Of a stretch of DNA of 64,000 nucleotides, positions 26,822-35,191 are shown piece after piece; position 1 is the first letter of the stretch, and each line of letters opens with the position of its first letter. The stretch is from AAA164-E04 sp014239995. GTDB taxonomy: Bacteria; Verrucomicrobiota; Verrucomicrobiia; Limisphaerales; AAA164-E04. A program made the position numbers and the translations under genes. The notes under the pieces are model-generated. The model was given only the letters and a program-made list of their open reading frames with translations, ran no database searches and had not been told where the DNA came from. The stretch is taken from NCBI GenBank assembly GCA_029247315.1, contig JAQWLM010000069.1, positions 1-64,000 of the forward strand, read 5' to 3'.

Positions 26822-27319
26822 TCAGCAAAAATGTTCGCAGGAAAAACCACCCGACAGGGAGTTTGCCTGCATCCCTCCCCGGCCATTGTAGACATTCGGT
26901 GTCTGGTCGGGGCACACGCTGCGAAGAAGGCCTCCCATCATTTCAATGGATCGGCTCAGCAGCATGTGATTCTGACGCGCAAGTCGAGCAATACGTTGAA
27001 CTGAGCCGTTGTTGTCCTCCACCAATGCCTTCACCAGGGGTTGATAGTCCAACGGCAGCCTGGGAGTCAGTTCCTCGAAAGTCATCTCGCTTGCAAGTCC
27101 CAATGTGTTTGAAAGTTGCGCCTGCATTTCTCCACGAGCAACCTTGATTTCCTCGAGAACGGACGCCTGATGGTCAATCTGTTTGGCAGTGTCCTGAATC
27201 CCCTCGGCATCCCGCAAGAGGACAAGCTCCTGCTGACGATCGAGGAGCGCAAGCAACTCACCATACTGTTTGAGCTCGTCTCTCAACCTTTCGACCAATA
27301 GCTCCACCTGATCTATCAT
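26822..27319 (-). CDS. flgN: Flagellar export chaperone FlgN
   Basis: 165 residues, almost wholly alpha-helical. VELLVERLRDELKQYGELLALLDRQQELVLLRDAEGIQD is the FlgN pattern, a helix followed by E-x2-aLl-x(D/E)-x-eal. FlgN chaperones FlgK and FlgL in the cytoplasm and delivers them to the export gate. The start overlaps the end of the rod-binding gene by four bases, and flgK follows after 48 bases, which supports the assignment. Confidence 0.85.
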   Translation of the reverse strand: MIDQVELLVERLRDELKQYGELLALLDRQQELVLLRDAEGIQDTAKQIDHQASVLEEIKVARGEMQAQLSNTLGLASEMTFEELTPRLPLDYQPLVKALVEDNNGSVQRIARLARQNHMLLSRSIEMMGGLLRSVCPDQTPNVYNGRGGMQANSLSGGFSCEHFC

Positions 27320-27735
27320 GCATCCTCCTCCGTTACGGACGTGTCATCGACGGCGCTCGGTGCCACGGGTTGGTTGGAAACCTGATGTTGAAACATGGTT
27401 GCAAAATCCACCTGATTAGAGGCACTGATCGTGTGAGCCAGGGAATCCATCATCATATCGCCGTAGATGGCAGAGGGACCCTTGGAGGGAAACAGGCTGG
27501 AGCCACCCAAGGATTGCTGCATGCCCTTGATCACCTGCTTGACCAGCATGGCCTCAAATTCCTTGGAAAGTTCCGCCACTTTTTCAGATTCCGTCTTGGT
27601 GCTGTCCGAGGCGATGCCTGCAAGGTTCGCCTGCATACCGAAGGACTCACTTAAGTGACTCGCGGAGTGATGTGGCGCTATCGAAGACAAAGGATTCATG
27701 GATTTTAATATCTTGAAAAGATCGGCGATGCTCAC
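27316..27735 (-). CDS. flgJ: Rod-binding protein FlgJ, N-terminal domain only
   Basis: 139 residues beginning with GTG 27735, overlapping the flgI stop (GTGA). The core VAELSKEFEAMLVKQVIKGMQQSL and the following YGDMMMDSLAHTISASNQVDFATMF match the rod-binding (Rod-binding_N) domain. The C-terminal muramidase domain of enterobacterial FlgJ is missing, as in many other phyla, so peptidoglycan must be opened by a separate enzyme not found in this window. It caps the growing rod in the periplasm. Confidence 0.85.
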   Translation of the reverse strand: MSIADLFKILKSMNPLSSIAPHHSASHLSESFGMQANLAGIASDSTKTESEKVAELSKEFEAMLVKQVIKGMQQSLGGSSLFPSKGPSAIYGDMMMDSLAHTISASNQVDFATMFQHQVSNQPVAPSAVDDTSVTEEDA

Positions 27736-28859
27736 TGATAGACAATCTCGGCCTGGAGGGCACCGATTTTCTCCATCGCCTGGAAAATGGATATGATGGC
27801 AGGGCTATCAATACCCAGTGAGTTCAGGGACTGGGCCACTTCCTGGATGGTTGGCATATCATCCATTGGTACAAGCCCAGTATCCTTTGTGTCGACCGTA
27901 GCATCCGTTGCGTTGGTCACGACGGCTTCAGCGGCAGCCGGTGCCAGTGCTCCGGGCATGGCCACATTCTGTTGGTTGGCAATACTGATGGTGACTTCCC
28001 CGACTGCAATGGCACAGCTGGATATCTTGACCGCGGAGGTCGCCAGAATGATGCCTGTTTTCTCGCTGATCAGGACACGTGCCCGCAGATCGGGTGTGAA
28101 TGTAAGGGGCTCGATCTGTGCGAGATAACCCACGAAATTGGACATGTTCTTATTGGGAATACTGACACGCACATAGCGTGCATTCTCAGGGGAGGCGGGA
28201 TTCTCTTCATACTCGGCGTTGATGGCACTGGCAATGCGAAAAGCATTGGCATAGTCTGGCTGGGCAAGCTCAAGCTCAAAATAGGCACCCTCCGGGGATT
28301 GCTTGACCACCGTCTGTTCAGGCACCTCGGTAACCACGCGGGCGCCCTTGATAATCTGCCCCACCAATGGATGGTTTTTGGTAATGGAAGCCCCGCCGGC
28401 ACCTGAGGAACCTGCGCTGAAGCCGCCCACAGAAATAGGCCCCTGCACCGTTGCATAAGCAGTGATCTGGTCAGGTCCATAAAGCAGCGTCCGTAACAAA
28501 GTACCTCCACGCAGGGACTTGGCATCACCCATGGAGGAAATGGTGACATCCACCATGGATCCGACCTTCTCGCTGGAGGAAATCAGGGCCTGAACTTCCA
28601 CAATGGCAACGTTCTTGGACTGGATGGAGTCGGGCGGCACCAGGATGTTGTTTCGTTTCAATAAATTCGAAAAAGCCTGAAGCGTGTACGTCTGGCTGCG
28701 ATCCCCGTCGCCAGCAAGGCCCACAACCAAGCCAATGCCAGAAACACCGTAATCGGAAATTCCACGCACATGCGTGACGTCCTTGATACGGGTCGTGACG
28801 CCACCTAGAAGTGTCTCGCCCATCAACAAACCAATGATTATCCAGTGATAAAAGTGCAT
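27732..28859 (-). CDS. flgI: Flagellar P-ring protein FlgI
   Basis: 375 residues with an N-terminal signal peptide (YHWIIIGLLMGETLLGGV). Family signatures are RIKDVTHVRGISDYGVSGIGLVVGLAGDGD, QSKNVAIVEVQALI and MVDVTISSMGDAKSLRGGTLL. These are almost invariant in P-ring proteins and give a very sure call. It polymerises around the rod in the peptidoglycan layer, and its presence with flgH implies a Gram-negative envelope. It is 23 bases behind flgH. Confidence 0.96.
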   Translation of the reverse strand: MHFYHWIIIGLLMGETLLGGVTTRIKDVTHVRGISDYGVSGIGLVVGLAGDGDRSQTYTLQAFSNLLKRNNILVPPDSIQSKNVAIVEVQALISSSEKVGSMVDVTISSMGDAKSLRGGTLLRTLLYGPDQITAYATVQGPISVGGFSAGSSGAGGASITKNHPLVGQIIKGARVVTEVPEQTVVKQSPEGAYFELELAQPDYANAFRIASAINAEYEENPASPENARYVRVSIPNKNMSNFVGYLAQIEPLTFTPDLRARVLISEKTGIILATSAVKISSCAIAVGEVTISIANQQNVAMPGALAPAAAEAVVTNATDATVDTKDTGLVPMDDMPTIQEVAQSLNSLGIDSPAIISIFQAMEKIGALQAEIVYQ

Positions 28860-28882
28860 ACCTTGAAATTAAAAAAACAGCA

Positions 28883-29524
28883 TTAAAATGGATTGACCTT
28901 GTCCCAGACCTTGGTGAACCAGCCTCGCTTGGTGTTGTCAGTCAAGGAACCCTTGGACGCAAATTGGATGGTCACATCGGCAAGGTTGTAACTGTAAACG
29001 GTATTTCCCGAGCTGATATCTGCTTCGCGCACCACGCCTCGCAGCACGACATCCTGGGACTCTCCGCTGAAGGAGGTTTTCTGAGCCCCCTCCACGAGAT
29101 ATTGACGGTTGGGCAACATATCCACCACACGCACAGAGAGCCGTGTCGTGATCTTTTCGGTGCTGCTCACATTGCCACCACCCTCGAAATCACTGGATGC
29201 ATTGAGTTTCATGGAGGGCATCTGACCCCGTTTGGTAAGCAATCCACTGGCGGTCGGATTGAAGAGAAAGGCATCGATGCCGGCATCCACCCCGGTCTTT
29301 TTGCTGCTCTTGCTGGAGGTGTTCTTGCTGGCCGTCTTGTTTTCCTGAATGATCACCGTCAGGATATCTCCTATCTGGCGTGCACGCACATCGGAAATGA
29401 GCGAGGCAACCTGGTCATTCCAGGCAGCCTGGGCCCCAGCCCTCCATGTGGCTTGCGGAAGCACCAACAGCACCGCCCCAAGGACAACGAGGCTCCTATT
29501 GAATAAAAACTGAATTTTCGTCAT
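28883..29524 (-). CDS. flgH: Flagellar L-ring protein FlgH without lipobox cysteine
   Basis: 213 residues from ATG 29524 (GGGGAG ribosome site six bases upstream). The L-ring core is clear: RARQIGDILTVIIQENKTASKNT, then TRLSVRVVDMLPNRQYLVEGAQ and VVREADISSGNTVYSYNLADVTIQF. E. coli FlgH is an outer-membrane lipoprotein, but this protein contains no cysteine at all. A normal signal-peptidase-I-type leader (LVVLGAVLLVLPQATWRAGAQA) replaces the lipid anchor. The start lies inside the 3' end of flgA (29-base overlap). It forms the outer-membrane bushing of the motor. Confidence 0.93.
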   Translation of the reverse strand: MTKIQFLFNRSLVVLGAVLLVLPQATWRAGAQAAWNDQVASLISDVRARQIGDILTVIIQENKTASKNTSSKSSKKTGVDAGIDAFLFNPTASGLLTKRGQMPSMKLNASSDFEGGGNVSSTEKITTRLSVRVVDMLPNRQYLVEGAQKTSFSGESQDVVLRGVVREADISSGNTVYSYNLADVTIQFASKGSLTDNTKRGWFTKVWDKVNPF

Positions 29525-30227
29525 AGACAACTCCCCTGAGGGGTTTTTTGGATTCGAGATTTCGAAGGCGCACCGTCTGCCCGGGTGCCGCTTCTTCCAT
29601 CACCTCCACCTTGAGGTTGATCTGGAGAAGTCCGCGTCTGAGGTATGCCGTGACAAGGTCGCCACGTTTCACAACGGGCATGAGCCTCACATGGCGCTCG
29701 GTAAGAATATGTCCCCTCAAAAGAGTGTAGTGCACCTCATAAATCGAGACGTCTGCCGCAGGATCCAGAGGCATGGCATTTTCCGAAAGCACATCGCGTA
29801 TCTCGAGAGAGAGATCATCCAGGGTCACCTGCTGTCCCCGATTCAGGCGCCTCGATGAAACGAGCACCTCCCGCAAAATCTGGATCTCCACGGGAACGGA
29901 AGCCGTCTGTATGAGCTCACCATTGACGCTCAAGGTATATCGCAACATGAGACGTGAGCGCAAACCAGTGGCCGGAGGCGTGGCCAAGACCAGCTCGCTC
30001 ACCCCATCAGGAATGTGAAGATCGGTAAATGGACGGAGCAATGACACCTTGAATACACCCTTTTCCCTGGGATATTCCACCGCCAGGGCCTCGGCCAGAT
30101 ACTGACCCAGGTGTTCCCCGGTAAAGACCACTGATTTTGCTGCCGGGGCCACCACCTCTGCGGACCTGAGTGGGCAAATCGCCATGACGGTCAGCAACAA
30201 GATCATACTGAAGTTCTGTCGGATCAT
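29496..30227 (-). CDS. flgA: P-ring assembly chaperone FlgA
   Basis: 243 residues with a signal peptide (FSMILLLTVMAICPL). The C-terminal ~120 residues are a SAF domain: VLVSSRRLNRGQQVTLDDLSLE, GHILTERHVRLMPVVKRGDLVTAYLRRGLLQINLKVEVMEEAAPGQTVRLRN-type sequence (residues about 125-240). It ends in the usual GVVYDENSVFI. FlgA assists FlgI polymerisation in the periplasm. It lies between flgG (13 bases) and flgH (overlap). Confidence 0.9.
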   Translation of the reverse strand: MIRQNFSMILLLTVMAICPLRSAEVVAPAAKSVVFTGEHLGQYLAEALAVEYPREKGVFKVSLLRPFTDLHIPDGVSELVLATPPATGLRSRLMLRYTLSVNGELIQTASVPVEIQILREVLVSSRRLNRGQQVTLDDLSLEIRDVLSENAMPLDPAADVSIYEVHYTLLRGHILTERHVRLMPVVKRGDLVTAYLRRGLLQINLKVEVMEEAAPGQTVRLRNLESKKPLRGVVYDENSVFIQ

Positions 30228-30240
30228 ATCAAAAATCTAC

Positions 30241-31029
30241 TTATCTCCTGAGGTTGTTGGTCATGTTCATCATCTCATCGGCAGTCTTCACCGCCTTGGA
30301 ATTCACCTCAAAGGCCCGCTGGGCAATGATCATGTTCACCATTTCCTCGATGACCTTGACATTGGATTTCTCCAGAGCACCCTGATTCAGTCCACCAAAA
30401 CCATTCTCATTGGGAATGCCGGCAATTCCCTCACCCGAGGCCTGGTTTTCCCTGTAGAGATTGCGCCCCATGTTCTCAAGCCCAGCGGGATTGCGAAAGC
30501 GGAAGAGATTGATCTGCCCCAGTTCCTCCACCAGTTCGGCATCACCGACCAGGGCGGAAACATTTCCATTGGGAGATATCTCGAGTCTGAGAGTGCCTTC
30601 TGGAACCAGGAACGGCATATCAATTTCAAGGCCATCGCTGGTCACCACGTTACCCTCGGCGGTAACCTTGAAGGCACCGTCCCGGGTGTAGGCATATTGT
30701 CCCCCGGGCAAGTTGACACGGAAAAACCCGTCCCCCTGAATCGCTACATTGTACATGTCCCCGGTTTGCACCATTTCACCGGTTGTAAAAATCTTGGCAG
30801 TGGCTACCGCCTGGGAGCCGTGTCCCACCTGGATGCCCGTGGGCAACTCATTTCCATCGCCCTGCGCGGATCCGGCATTACGGGTAGACTGATAGAGAAG
30901 ATCCTGAAACTCGATCTTGCTTTTCTTGAAACCGGTTGTCTGGACATTGGCAAGGTTATTGGCAATGACATCGAGGCTCATCTGCTGACTCTGCATGCCA
31001 GCGGCGGAGGAATGTAAGGCTCTGATCAT
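30241..31029 (-). CDS. flgG: Distal rod protein FlgG
   Basis: 262 residues, the standard FlgG length. The N-terminus is MIRALHSSAAGMQSQQMSLD followed by VIANNLANVQTTGFKKSKIEFQDLLYQ. The FlgG-specific region RNAGSAQGDGNELPTGIQVGHG is intact, and the C-terminus ends AQRAFEVNSKAVKTADEMMNMTNNLRR. It builds the distal rod that passes through the P and L rings. It follows flgF by 30 bases. Confidence 0.96.
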   Translation of the reverse strand: MIRALHSSAAGMQSQQMSLDVIANNLANVQTTGFKKSKIEFQDLLYQSTRNAGSAQGDGNELPTGIQVGHGSQAVATAKIFTTGEMVQTGDMYNVAIQGDGFFRVNLPGGQYAYTRDGAFKVTAEGNVVTSDGLEIDMPFLVPEGTLRLEISPNGNVSALVGDAELVEELGQINLFRFRNPAGLENMGRNLYRENQASGEGIAGIPNENGFGGLNQGALEKSNVKVIEEMVNMIIAQRAFEVNSKAVKTADEMMNMTNNLRR

Positions 31030-31059
31030 AATCGTCGAAAAAAATTAAATGCGTTACTA

Positions 31060-31830
31060 TTAGATGGGTTTTCCGAGCTCGCTGATGAGCTGGCCCAGGC
31101 GCTGGTCATGCTGTTGAATCACGCGGTGGTTGGCCTCATGCCCGCGCATGACCTGGATCATCCGAGTCATCTCTTCCAAGGCTGAAACATTACTCTGTTC
31201 CAGATGCTTGTGCTGAAAATTAGGGGAATTTACGGCAACGGGATCCACGTTATCAGGGTCCACCAGGACAAAAATTCCGCCCCCAATGGATTGAATCTGG
31301 CTCATGTCATCAAAGGTCACGGCCGTGATTTGCTGCCCCGTATCGACACCTCTTTCACTCAAGGAACCGTTGGGGGCCACATCGAAATCAAGACCGGTGT
31401 CCTGGTCGATGTTCACCGGGCCGTTCCGCCCTATGAGTGGATATCCATCCTTTTTGGTGACAAGGTCCCCGAGCTCATTCAATTTAAACTCTCCATCCCG
31501 CGTGTAGGCGGTGGAGCCATCGTCCATCTGGAGTTCAAAGAAACCCTCCACGCCCAGGGCCAGGTCCGTTGCAATCCCGGTTTGCTTGATGAAGCCCCGT
31601 GTCTCGTGGTCCACGGTGCTTACGCCCGCTGGCATGAGGTAGTTGGTAGACACGACACTCTCATCCGTGGAAACCATCGGGGCGGGAAGCCCCGTATCCT
31701 CGGCCTTGAGTGTGAACACCGTCTTCCTGAAACCAGGCACACCGGCAGCACTCATGTTATCAGCAATGGTTGCGTGCCATTGCTCATAAGCCTGCATTGC
31801 CGAAGCTGCCTGGTGGATACTGATATTCAT
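31060..31830 (-). CDS. flgF: Proximal rod protein FlgF
   Basis: 256 residues from ATG 31830. The N-terminus (SIHQAASAMQAYEQWHATIADNMSAAGVPGFRKTVF) is a diverged rod-family helix plus ANN-like turn. TAYTRDGEFKLNELGDLVTKKDGYPL and the C-terminal EQSNVSALEEMTRMIQVMRGHEANHRVI complete the fold. It is more diverged than the neighbouring FlgG and fits the proximal rod protein. It is the first gene of the flgF-flgL unit: a sigma-54 promoter match lies immediately upstream, leaving a leader of only about five bases if used. Confidence 0.85.
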   Translation of the reverse strand: MNISIHQAASAMQAYEQWHATIADNMSAAGVPGFRKTVFTLKAEDTGLPAPMVSTDESVVSTNYLMPAGVSTVDHETRGFIKQTGIATDLALGVEGFFELQMDDGSTAYTRDGEFKLNELGDLVTKKDGYPLIGRNGPVNIDQDTGLDFDVAPNGSLSERGVDTGQQITAVTFDDMSQIQSIGGGIFVLVDPDNVDPVAVNSPNFQHKHLEQSNVSALEEMTRMIQVMRGHEANHRVIQQHDQRLGQLISELGKPI

Positions 31831-31844
31831 ACCGACTTCAAACA

Positions 31845-31861
31845 AAGCAAAAGATGTGCCA
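31845..31861 (-). promoter_or_regulatory. Sigma-54 (-24/-12) promoter for flgF-flgL
   Basis: Minus strand TGGCAC-ATCTT-TTGCTT matches the RpoN consensus TGGCAC-N5-TTGCW completely, with ten bases between GG and GC. It would direct flgF, flgG, flgA, flgH, flgI, flgJ, flgN, flgK and flgL. The predicted start point is near 31835. Confidence 0.75.
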
Positions 31862-31935
31862 AGCCTTTTTTATGCTTATTATCAACGACTTATGAATCAA
31901 TCAAAACAACAGGGCGGCAAGTATGTCTACGGGGT

Positions 31936-31973
31936 AAGAAAAAAATGCCCACCCCCAGGAGGCTTGCCGGGGG
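31936..31973 (-). terminator. Intrinsic terminator ending the flgB-motB unit
   Basis: On the minus strand a stem of CCCCC-GG pairs with CC-(T)-GGGGG around a 7-base loop, and T7 follows six bases later. It lies about 90 bases after the small Cys protein gene and just before the flgF promoter, separating the two flagellar units. Confidence 0.6.
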
Positions 31974-32062
31974 AGCGGATCAACAGCAGGCACCAGACAC
32001 AGGGGAAAAACCAATTGCCGTCGCTGATGGGAAGATTCCCAAAGGATGGCAGGGTGATCGCA

Positions 32063-32359
32063 TCAGGAGGGATACTTGCAGTCCAGCACAATGCTTTGAC
32101 CACAGGAACAAAGGACACGGATCTGGGTGATTTTTTCACCCTCCCGGTCCAGCAGGATGCGCGGCTCCTGGCAGGTGGATTCATGCGCCTCTGTCTTCGC
32201 AGCCGGAGGTGGCGCTGCTACCGAACCCGGATTGGAATCCGGCTCCTTGACCGGGGATGATGAGGGGCTCCCGGGCGGCTTTTCAGTGGAAAGATCTTCA
32301 AAGGAAGATGTTTTCAAGCTTTCGGCCAGCGAACTTAGTGGAATAAAATCATGACTCAT
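32063..32359 (-). CDS. Small unknown protein with C-terminal Cys cluster
   Basis: 98 residues from ATG 32359. The first two thirds are Ser/Pro/Glu-rich and probably disordered. The last ~30 residues form a compact domain with QIRVLCSCGQSIVLDCKYP (C-x-C-x7-C), which looks like half a zinc ribbon. It has no signal peptide. It follows motB by 25 bases and ends the large flagellar transcript. I do not recognise it from model flagellar systems; it may link motor or stator to another protein. Confidence 0.65.
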   Translation of the reverse strand: MSHDFIPLSSLAESLKTSSFEDLSTEKPPGSPSSSPVKEPDSNPGSVAAPPPAAKTEAHESTCQEPRILLDREGEKITQIRVLCSCGQSIVLDCKYPS

Positions 32360-32384
32360 TGGGCTATCTCCAATCACTTGGGCA

Positions 32385-33104
32385 TCATGGTTTGCTGCGA
32401 AACCAGAGGTCGACCCGGTTGTTCAATTCATTGGTGGGTTCCTGGTCATCCAGAGGCTTGGAATCTCCAAAACCCCCGATCTTGACAACCTTCCGCGCAA
32501 CAATCCCTTCATCGATCAACTTCTTACGCGTGACGATCGCACGCTGTGCGGACAAGGCCCACGTGTCACTTCCATCCGGCGCTCCGGCAGCAGACTGGTG
32601 GGTATGCCCTTCTATCTCAAGGTCAAACTGCCTGTACTGGTCGATCGTGAAGGCAAGGTTGCCGAGGATCCAGTCCCCTTGCTCGGTAAACTCGGTAGTG
32701 TCCGCCTTGAAAATGGGCTGGGTGGATTGATTGAAAACGGTCAGGCGCACGCCATCGGGTGTGAACTTCAACTTGAAGAGATCCTTGTTGGCGGCCAGGG
32801 CCGGGTCCTCCTCCAGCGCCCTTATCAGGTCCTGGTTCATTTTACGCAGCAGGAGCAGTTCCGTTGCGTCAGCCGAGGTGAAGTTACCCTCCCCCTTGGC
32901 CTGTTGTATGATTTCATTGGGCAGCAGGCCGGAGGAACGGCTCGAGACAGGATGATACCGTGCCTGCGAGGTACCTTCATTGAAATACTTGGCCACGGCT
33001 TCCTTGACCTTGGGATCGGCATTGACCAGCCAGAGCACCATGAAGAAGGCCATCATGGCCGTGGTGAAATCCGCGTAGGCAACCTTCCAGGATCCACTCG
33101 CCAT
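32385..33104 (-). CDS. motB: Flagellar stator protein MotB
   Basis: 239 residues. The single transmembrane helix near the N-terminus (VAYADFTTAMMAFFMVLWLV) carries D12, the proton-binding aspartate of the stator channel. The C-terminal OmpA-like peptidoglycan-binding domain shows FDLEIEGHTHQSAAGA, WALSAQRAIVTRKKLIDEGI and a terminal NNRVDLWF. It anchors the MotA5B2 complex to the cell wall. The linker is short. motA is 60 bases upstream. Confidence 0.95.
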   Translation of the reverse strand: MASGSWKVAYADFTTAMMAFFMVLWLVNADPKVKEAVAKYFNEGTSQARYHPVSSRSSGLLPNEIIQQAKGEGNFTSADATELLLLRKMNQDLIRALEEDPALAANKDLFKLKFTPDGVRLTVFNQSTQPIFKADTTEFTEQGDWILGNLAFTIDQYRQFDLEIEGHTHQSAAGAPDGSDTWALSAQRAIVTRKKLIDEGIVARKVVKIGGFGDSKPLDDQEPTNELNNRVDLWFRSKP

Positions 33105-33164
33105 GTTACAGCCCCCTCCCCGCAGCAGTCATCCCCTCATGGGTATGGTAATATACCGATTCCA

Positions 33165-34034
33165 TCACTTGGGTCGGGCCGCCTTCAGGAGTTCCTCCAT
33201 CTCATCAGCCGAGCAGCGAAACGCCTCGGCAACTCGACGCCTGGAAATCTCCATGGCCAGGGCCGGGGCCGAGCCGGTGGTGAAGCTGACCATCGCAGCG
33301 GCCATGCAACGCAGGTAATCCAGCGAGGCGCTCTGCATCAGGGCCATGTTGTTGCCAAGGGGGTTCACAAAGCCATAGGCCACCAGAATCCCGGTAAAGG
33401 TCCCCACCAGGGCGTGCCCCACGGCCTTGCCGATCAACGTGATTTTTTGGTCAATGATCCCCATGGTGAGAACGATGCCCAGCACCGCAGCCACGATCCC
33501 GAAGCCGGGCAGGGCATCCCCGGTTTTATTGATTACGTCAATGGGTTGTTGTCCTTCCCGCTTCATGGTGTCCAGCTGCACCTCCAGCAGGCTGTGCAGC
33601 TGTTCCCCCTTTACCTTGCCATCAATCACCGGACGCAAGCCCTCACAGAGGAAAGAGATCCCCTCCTTGTTGGCCAGGAAGTTGGGATACTTGCTCAGGA
33701 TGGCACTGGATTCCGGATCGTTGACATGTTCCTCGAGGGCGATCATGCCGTTCTTGCGGGCCAGCATGAACAACTCATACATGGCCTGGAAGAGTTCGTC
33801 ATAGGATTGCCGGGTATAGGGTGTTCCCTTGAGGGTCGCAAAGGCGCCCTTGAAGAGACGCATCAGGACATTCCACGGGGCCATGATCACCATCCCACCG
33901 AAAGCCCCCCCGCAGATGACTAGATATTCATAGGGAGCCCATAATTTCCAAAGATCCGCTTCCCAGTGGCTTGAACCCAAATAACCGACAATGATCGAGG
34001 CAAAAACAATAATGGCACCAAAAATGACAACCAT
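33165..34034 (-). CDS. motA: Flagellar stator protein MotA
   Basis: 289 residues, four membrane helices (about 1-20, 35-55, 165-190, 200-225). MKREGQQPIDVINKTGDALPGFGIVAAVLGIVLTMG is the conserved helix-3 region and VGHALVGTFTGILVAYGFVNPLGN the helix-4 region. The large cytoplasmic loop (about 60-160) includes the charged segment that contacts FliG. It conducts ions with MotB to power rotation. Sequence alone does not settle H+ versus Na+ use. Confidence 0.95.
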   Translation of the reverse strand: MVVIFGAIIVFASIIVGYLGSSHWEADLWKLWAPYEYLVICGGAFGGMVIMAPWNVLMRLFKGAFATLKGTPYTRQSYDELFQAMYELFMLARKNGMIALEEHVNDPESSAILSKYPNFLANKEGISFLCEGLRPVIDGKVKGEQLHSLLEVQLDTMKREGQQPIDVINKTGDALPGFGIVAAVLGIVLTMGIIDQKITLIGKAVGHALVGTFTGILVAYGFVNPLGNNMALMQSASLDYLRCMAAAMVSFTTGSAPALAMEISRRRVAEAFRCSADEMEELLKAARPK

Positions 34035-34067
34035 GACGATTCCTTTCGCAGGGGATACGGGACGTTC

Positions 34068-34874
34068 TCAGAGGTCTCTTGCGAGCCCCCGGATCAGGAG
34101 GATGGCCTCGGAATGAATCTGGCAGACCCGCGACTCGGTGACCCCCAGGATGGCTGCGATCTCCTTGAGACGCATGTTCTCGTAATAGTAGAATGCCAGG
34201 ACCTTCTTCATGCGGTCGGGCAGCTCGTTGATCTTCTCCTTGATTTTCTCAGCCAGTTCCTGGCGCGAAGTGACTTCATCCGGACCCGGTGTATCCGCAT
34301 CCTCCAGATGCACCCCCACAAAGCCTCCTTCCGAGCCAGACCCGTCATTGCAGTCGTGGATGGACACAAAAGTAGCGGGACGGATGGTCTCCATCAGCTT
34401 GCGATAATCCTTGAGGGATATCTGGAGCGCGGCTGCGACCTCGTCCTCTTCCGGCATGCGCTGGAGCACGGATTCAAGCTCGGTGATGGCGCGCTCCACC
34501 TTTTTGGCTTTCTCATGGATGGAACGAGGCACCCAGTCCATGCGGCGTAACTCGTCCAGGACGGCACCACGGATCCGGTGTTTCGCATAACCTTCAAAAC
34601 TGGCTTTCTGGGAAGGGTCAAAATTCCGGATCGCGTTCAGGAGCCCCAGCAGACCGGGGCTGTAAAGTTCCTCCTGATGCACGTGCGCCGGGAGTGACAT
34701 GGCCAAGCGCCCCACCACACCGCGCACCAGCGGCAGGTATTCCTTGACCAGGGCGTTTTCAGATTCACCTCCCTGGTCTTGACTCGAATAGGAGGCCCAC
34801 GCCTTCCTCAAGAGGGGCGCGGTGTGCACGGCCTCAAGGGTGGCTGTATCGGCGACTGTACATTCGGCATTCAT
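34068..34874 (-). CDS. fliA: Flagellar sigma factor FliA (sigma-28)
   Basis: 268 residues. Region 2 (LVKEYLPLVRGVVGRLAMSLP, ELYSPGLLGLLNAIRNFDPSQKASFEGYAKHRIRGAVLDELRRMDWVPRSIHEKAKK-type) is characteristic of FliA/WhiG. Region 4 (PDRMKKVLAFYYYENMRLKEIAAILGVTESRVCQIHSEA) contains the -35 reading helix-turn-helix. It directs RNA polymerase to late flagellar genes. No anti-sigma flgM is seen in the window. It lies in the middle of the sigma-54-driven operon, so sigma-28 is made as part of the early/middle class. Confidence 0.95.
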   Translation of the reverse strand: MNAECTVADTATLEAVHTAPLLRKAWASYSSQDQGGESENALVKEYLPLVRGVVGRLAMSLPAHVHQEELYSPGLLGLLNAIRNFDPSQKASFEGYAKHRIRGAVLDELRRMDWVPRSIHEKAKKVERAITELESVLQRMPEEDEVAAALQISLKDYRKLMETIRPATFVSIHDCNDGSGSEGGFVGVHLEDADTPGPDEVTSRQELAEKIKEKINELPDRMKKVLAFYYYENMRLKEIAAILGVTESRVCQIHSEAILLIRGLARDL

Positions 34875-35119
34875 GCCTCTTTCCCTTTCATTTCAGGGGA
34901 CAACCCGGCGAGCGTATCTTCCTTGCCGATTTTTTCCCGAAGCGCATCCTTCAGACATCGGATCCAGATACGGCCCCACCAACGCATCAGCAGGCCGGCC
35001 GCGTAGGCCGCCACACATGACTTCCACAGGACACTCAATCCGTCTCCTTCGGTGGAGAAACCGAATCCCAACCCGATCAAGAAGCCAAGCAAGCCCCCAA
35101 GTATCATCATTTTTTTCAT
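34871..35119 (-). CDS. Small unknown membrane protein in the flhG position
   Basis: 82 residues from ATG 35119. MILGGLLGFLIGLGFGF and the following WKSCVAAYAAGLLMRWW are two membrane helices, the first with glycine-zipper spacing. A basic cytoplasmic tail (IRCLKDALREKIG) follows. It overlaps fliA by four bases. In many bacteria flhG (a MinD-type ATPase) stands between flhF and fliA; here this unrelated small protein takes that slot. Function unknown. Confidence 0.6.
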   Translation of the reverse strand: MKKMMILGGLLGFLIGLGFGFSTEGDGLSVLWKSCVAAYAAGLLMRWWGRIWIRCLKDALREKIGKEDTLAGLSPEMKGKEA

Positions 35120-35191
35120 AGGTCGTCGCGTGTCCTTAAAACAAGGGAGCAAATGGCTTGCCAAGAAGATATAAGGAATATCATGATTTTT

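Noticed and set aside
32598..33923. 441-codon plus-strand open frame opposite motB and motA
   Set aside because: It is the antisense shadow of two certain genes, is rich in His and Gly as such shadows are, and has no ribosome binding site.
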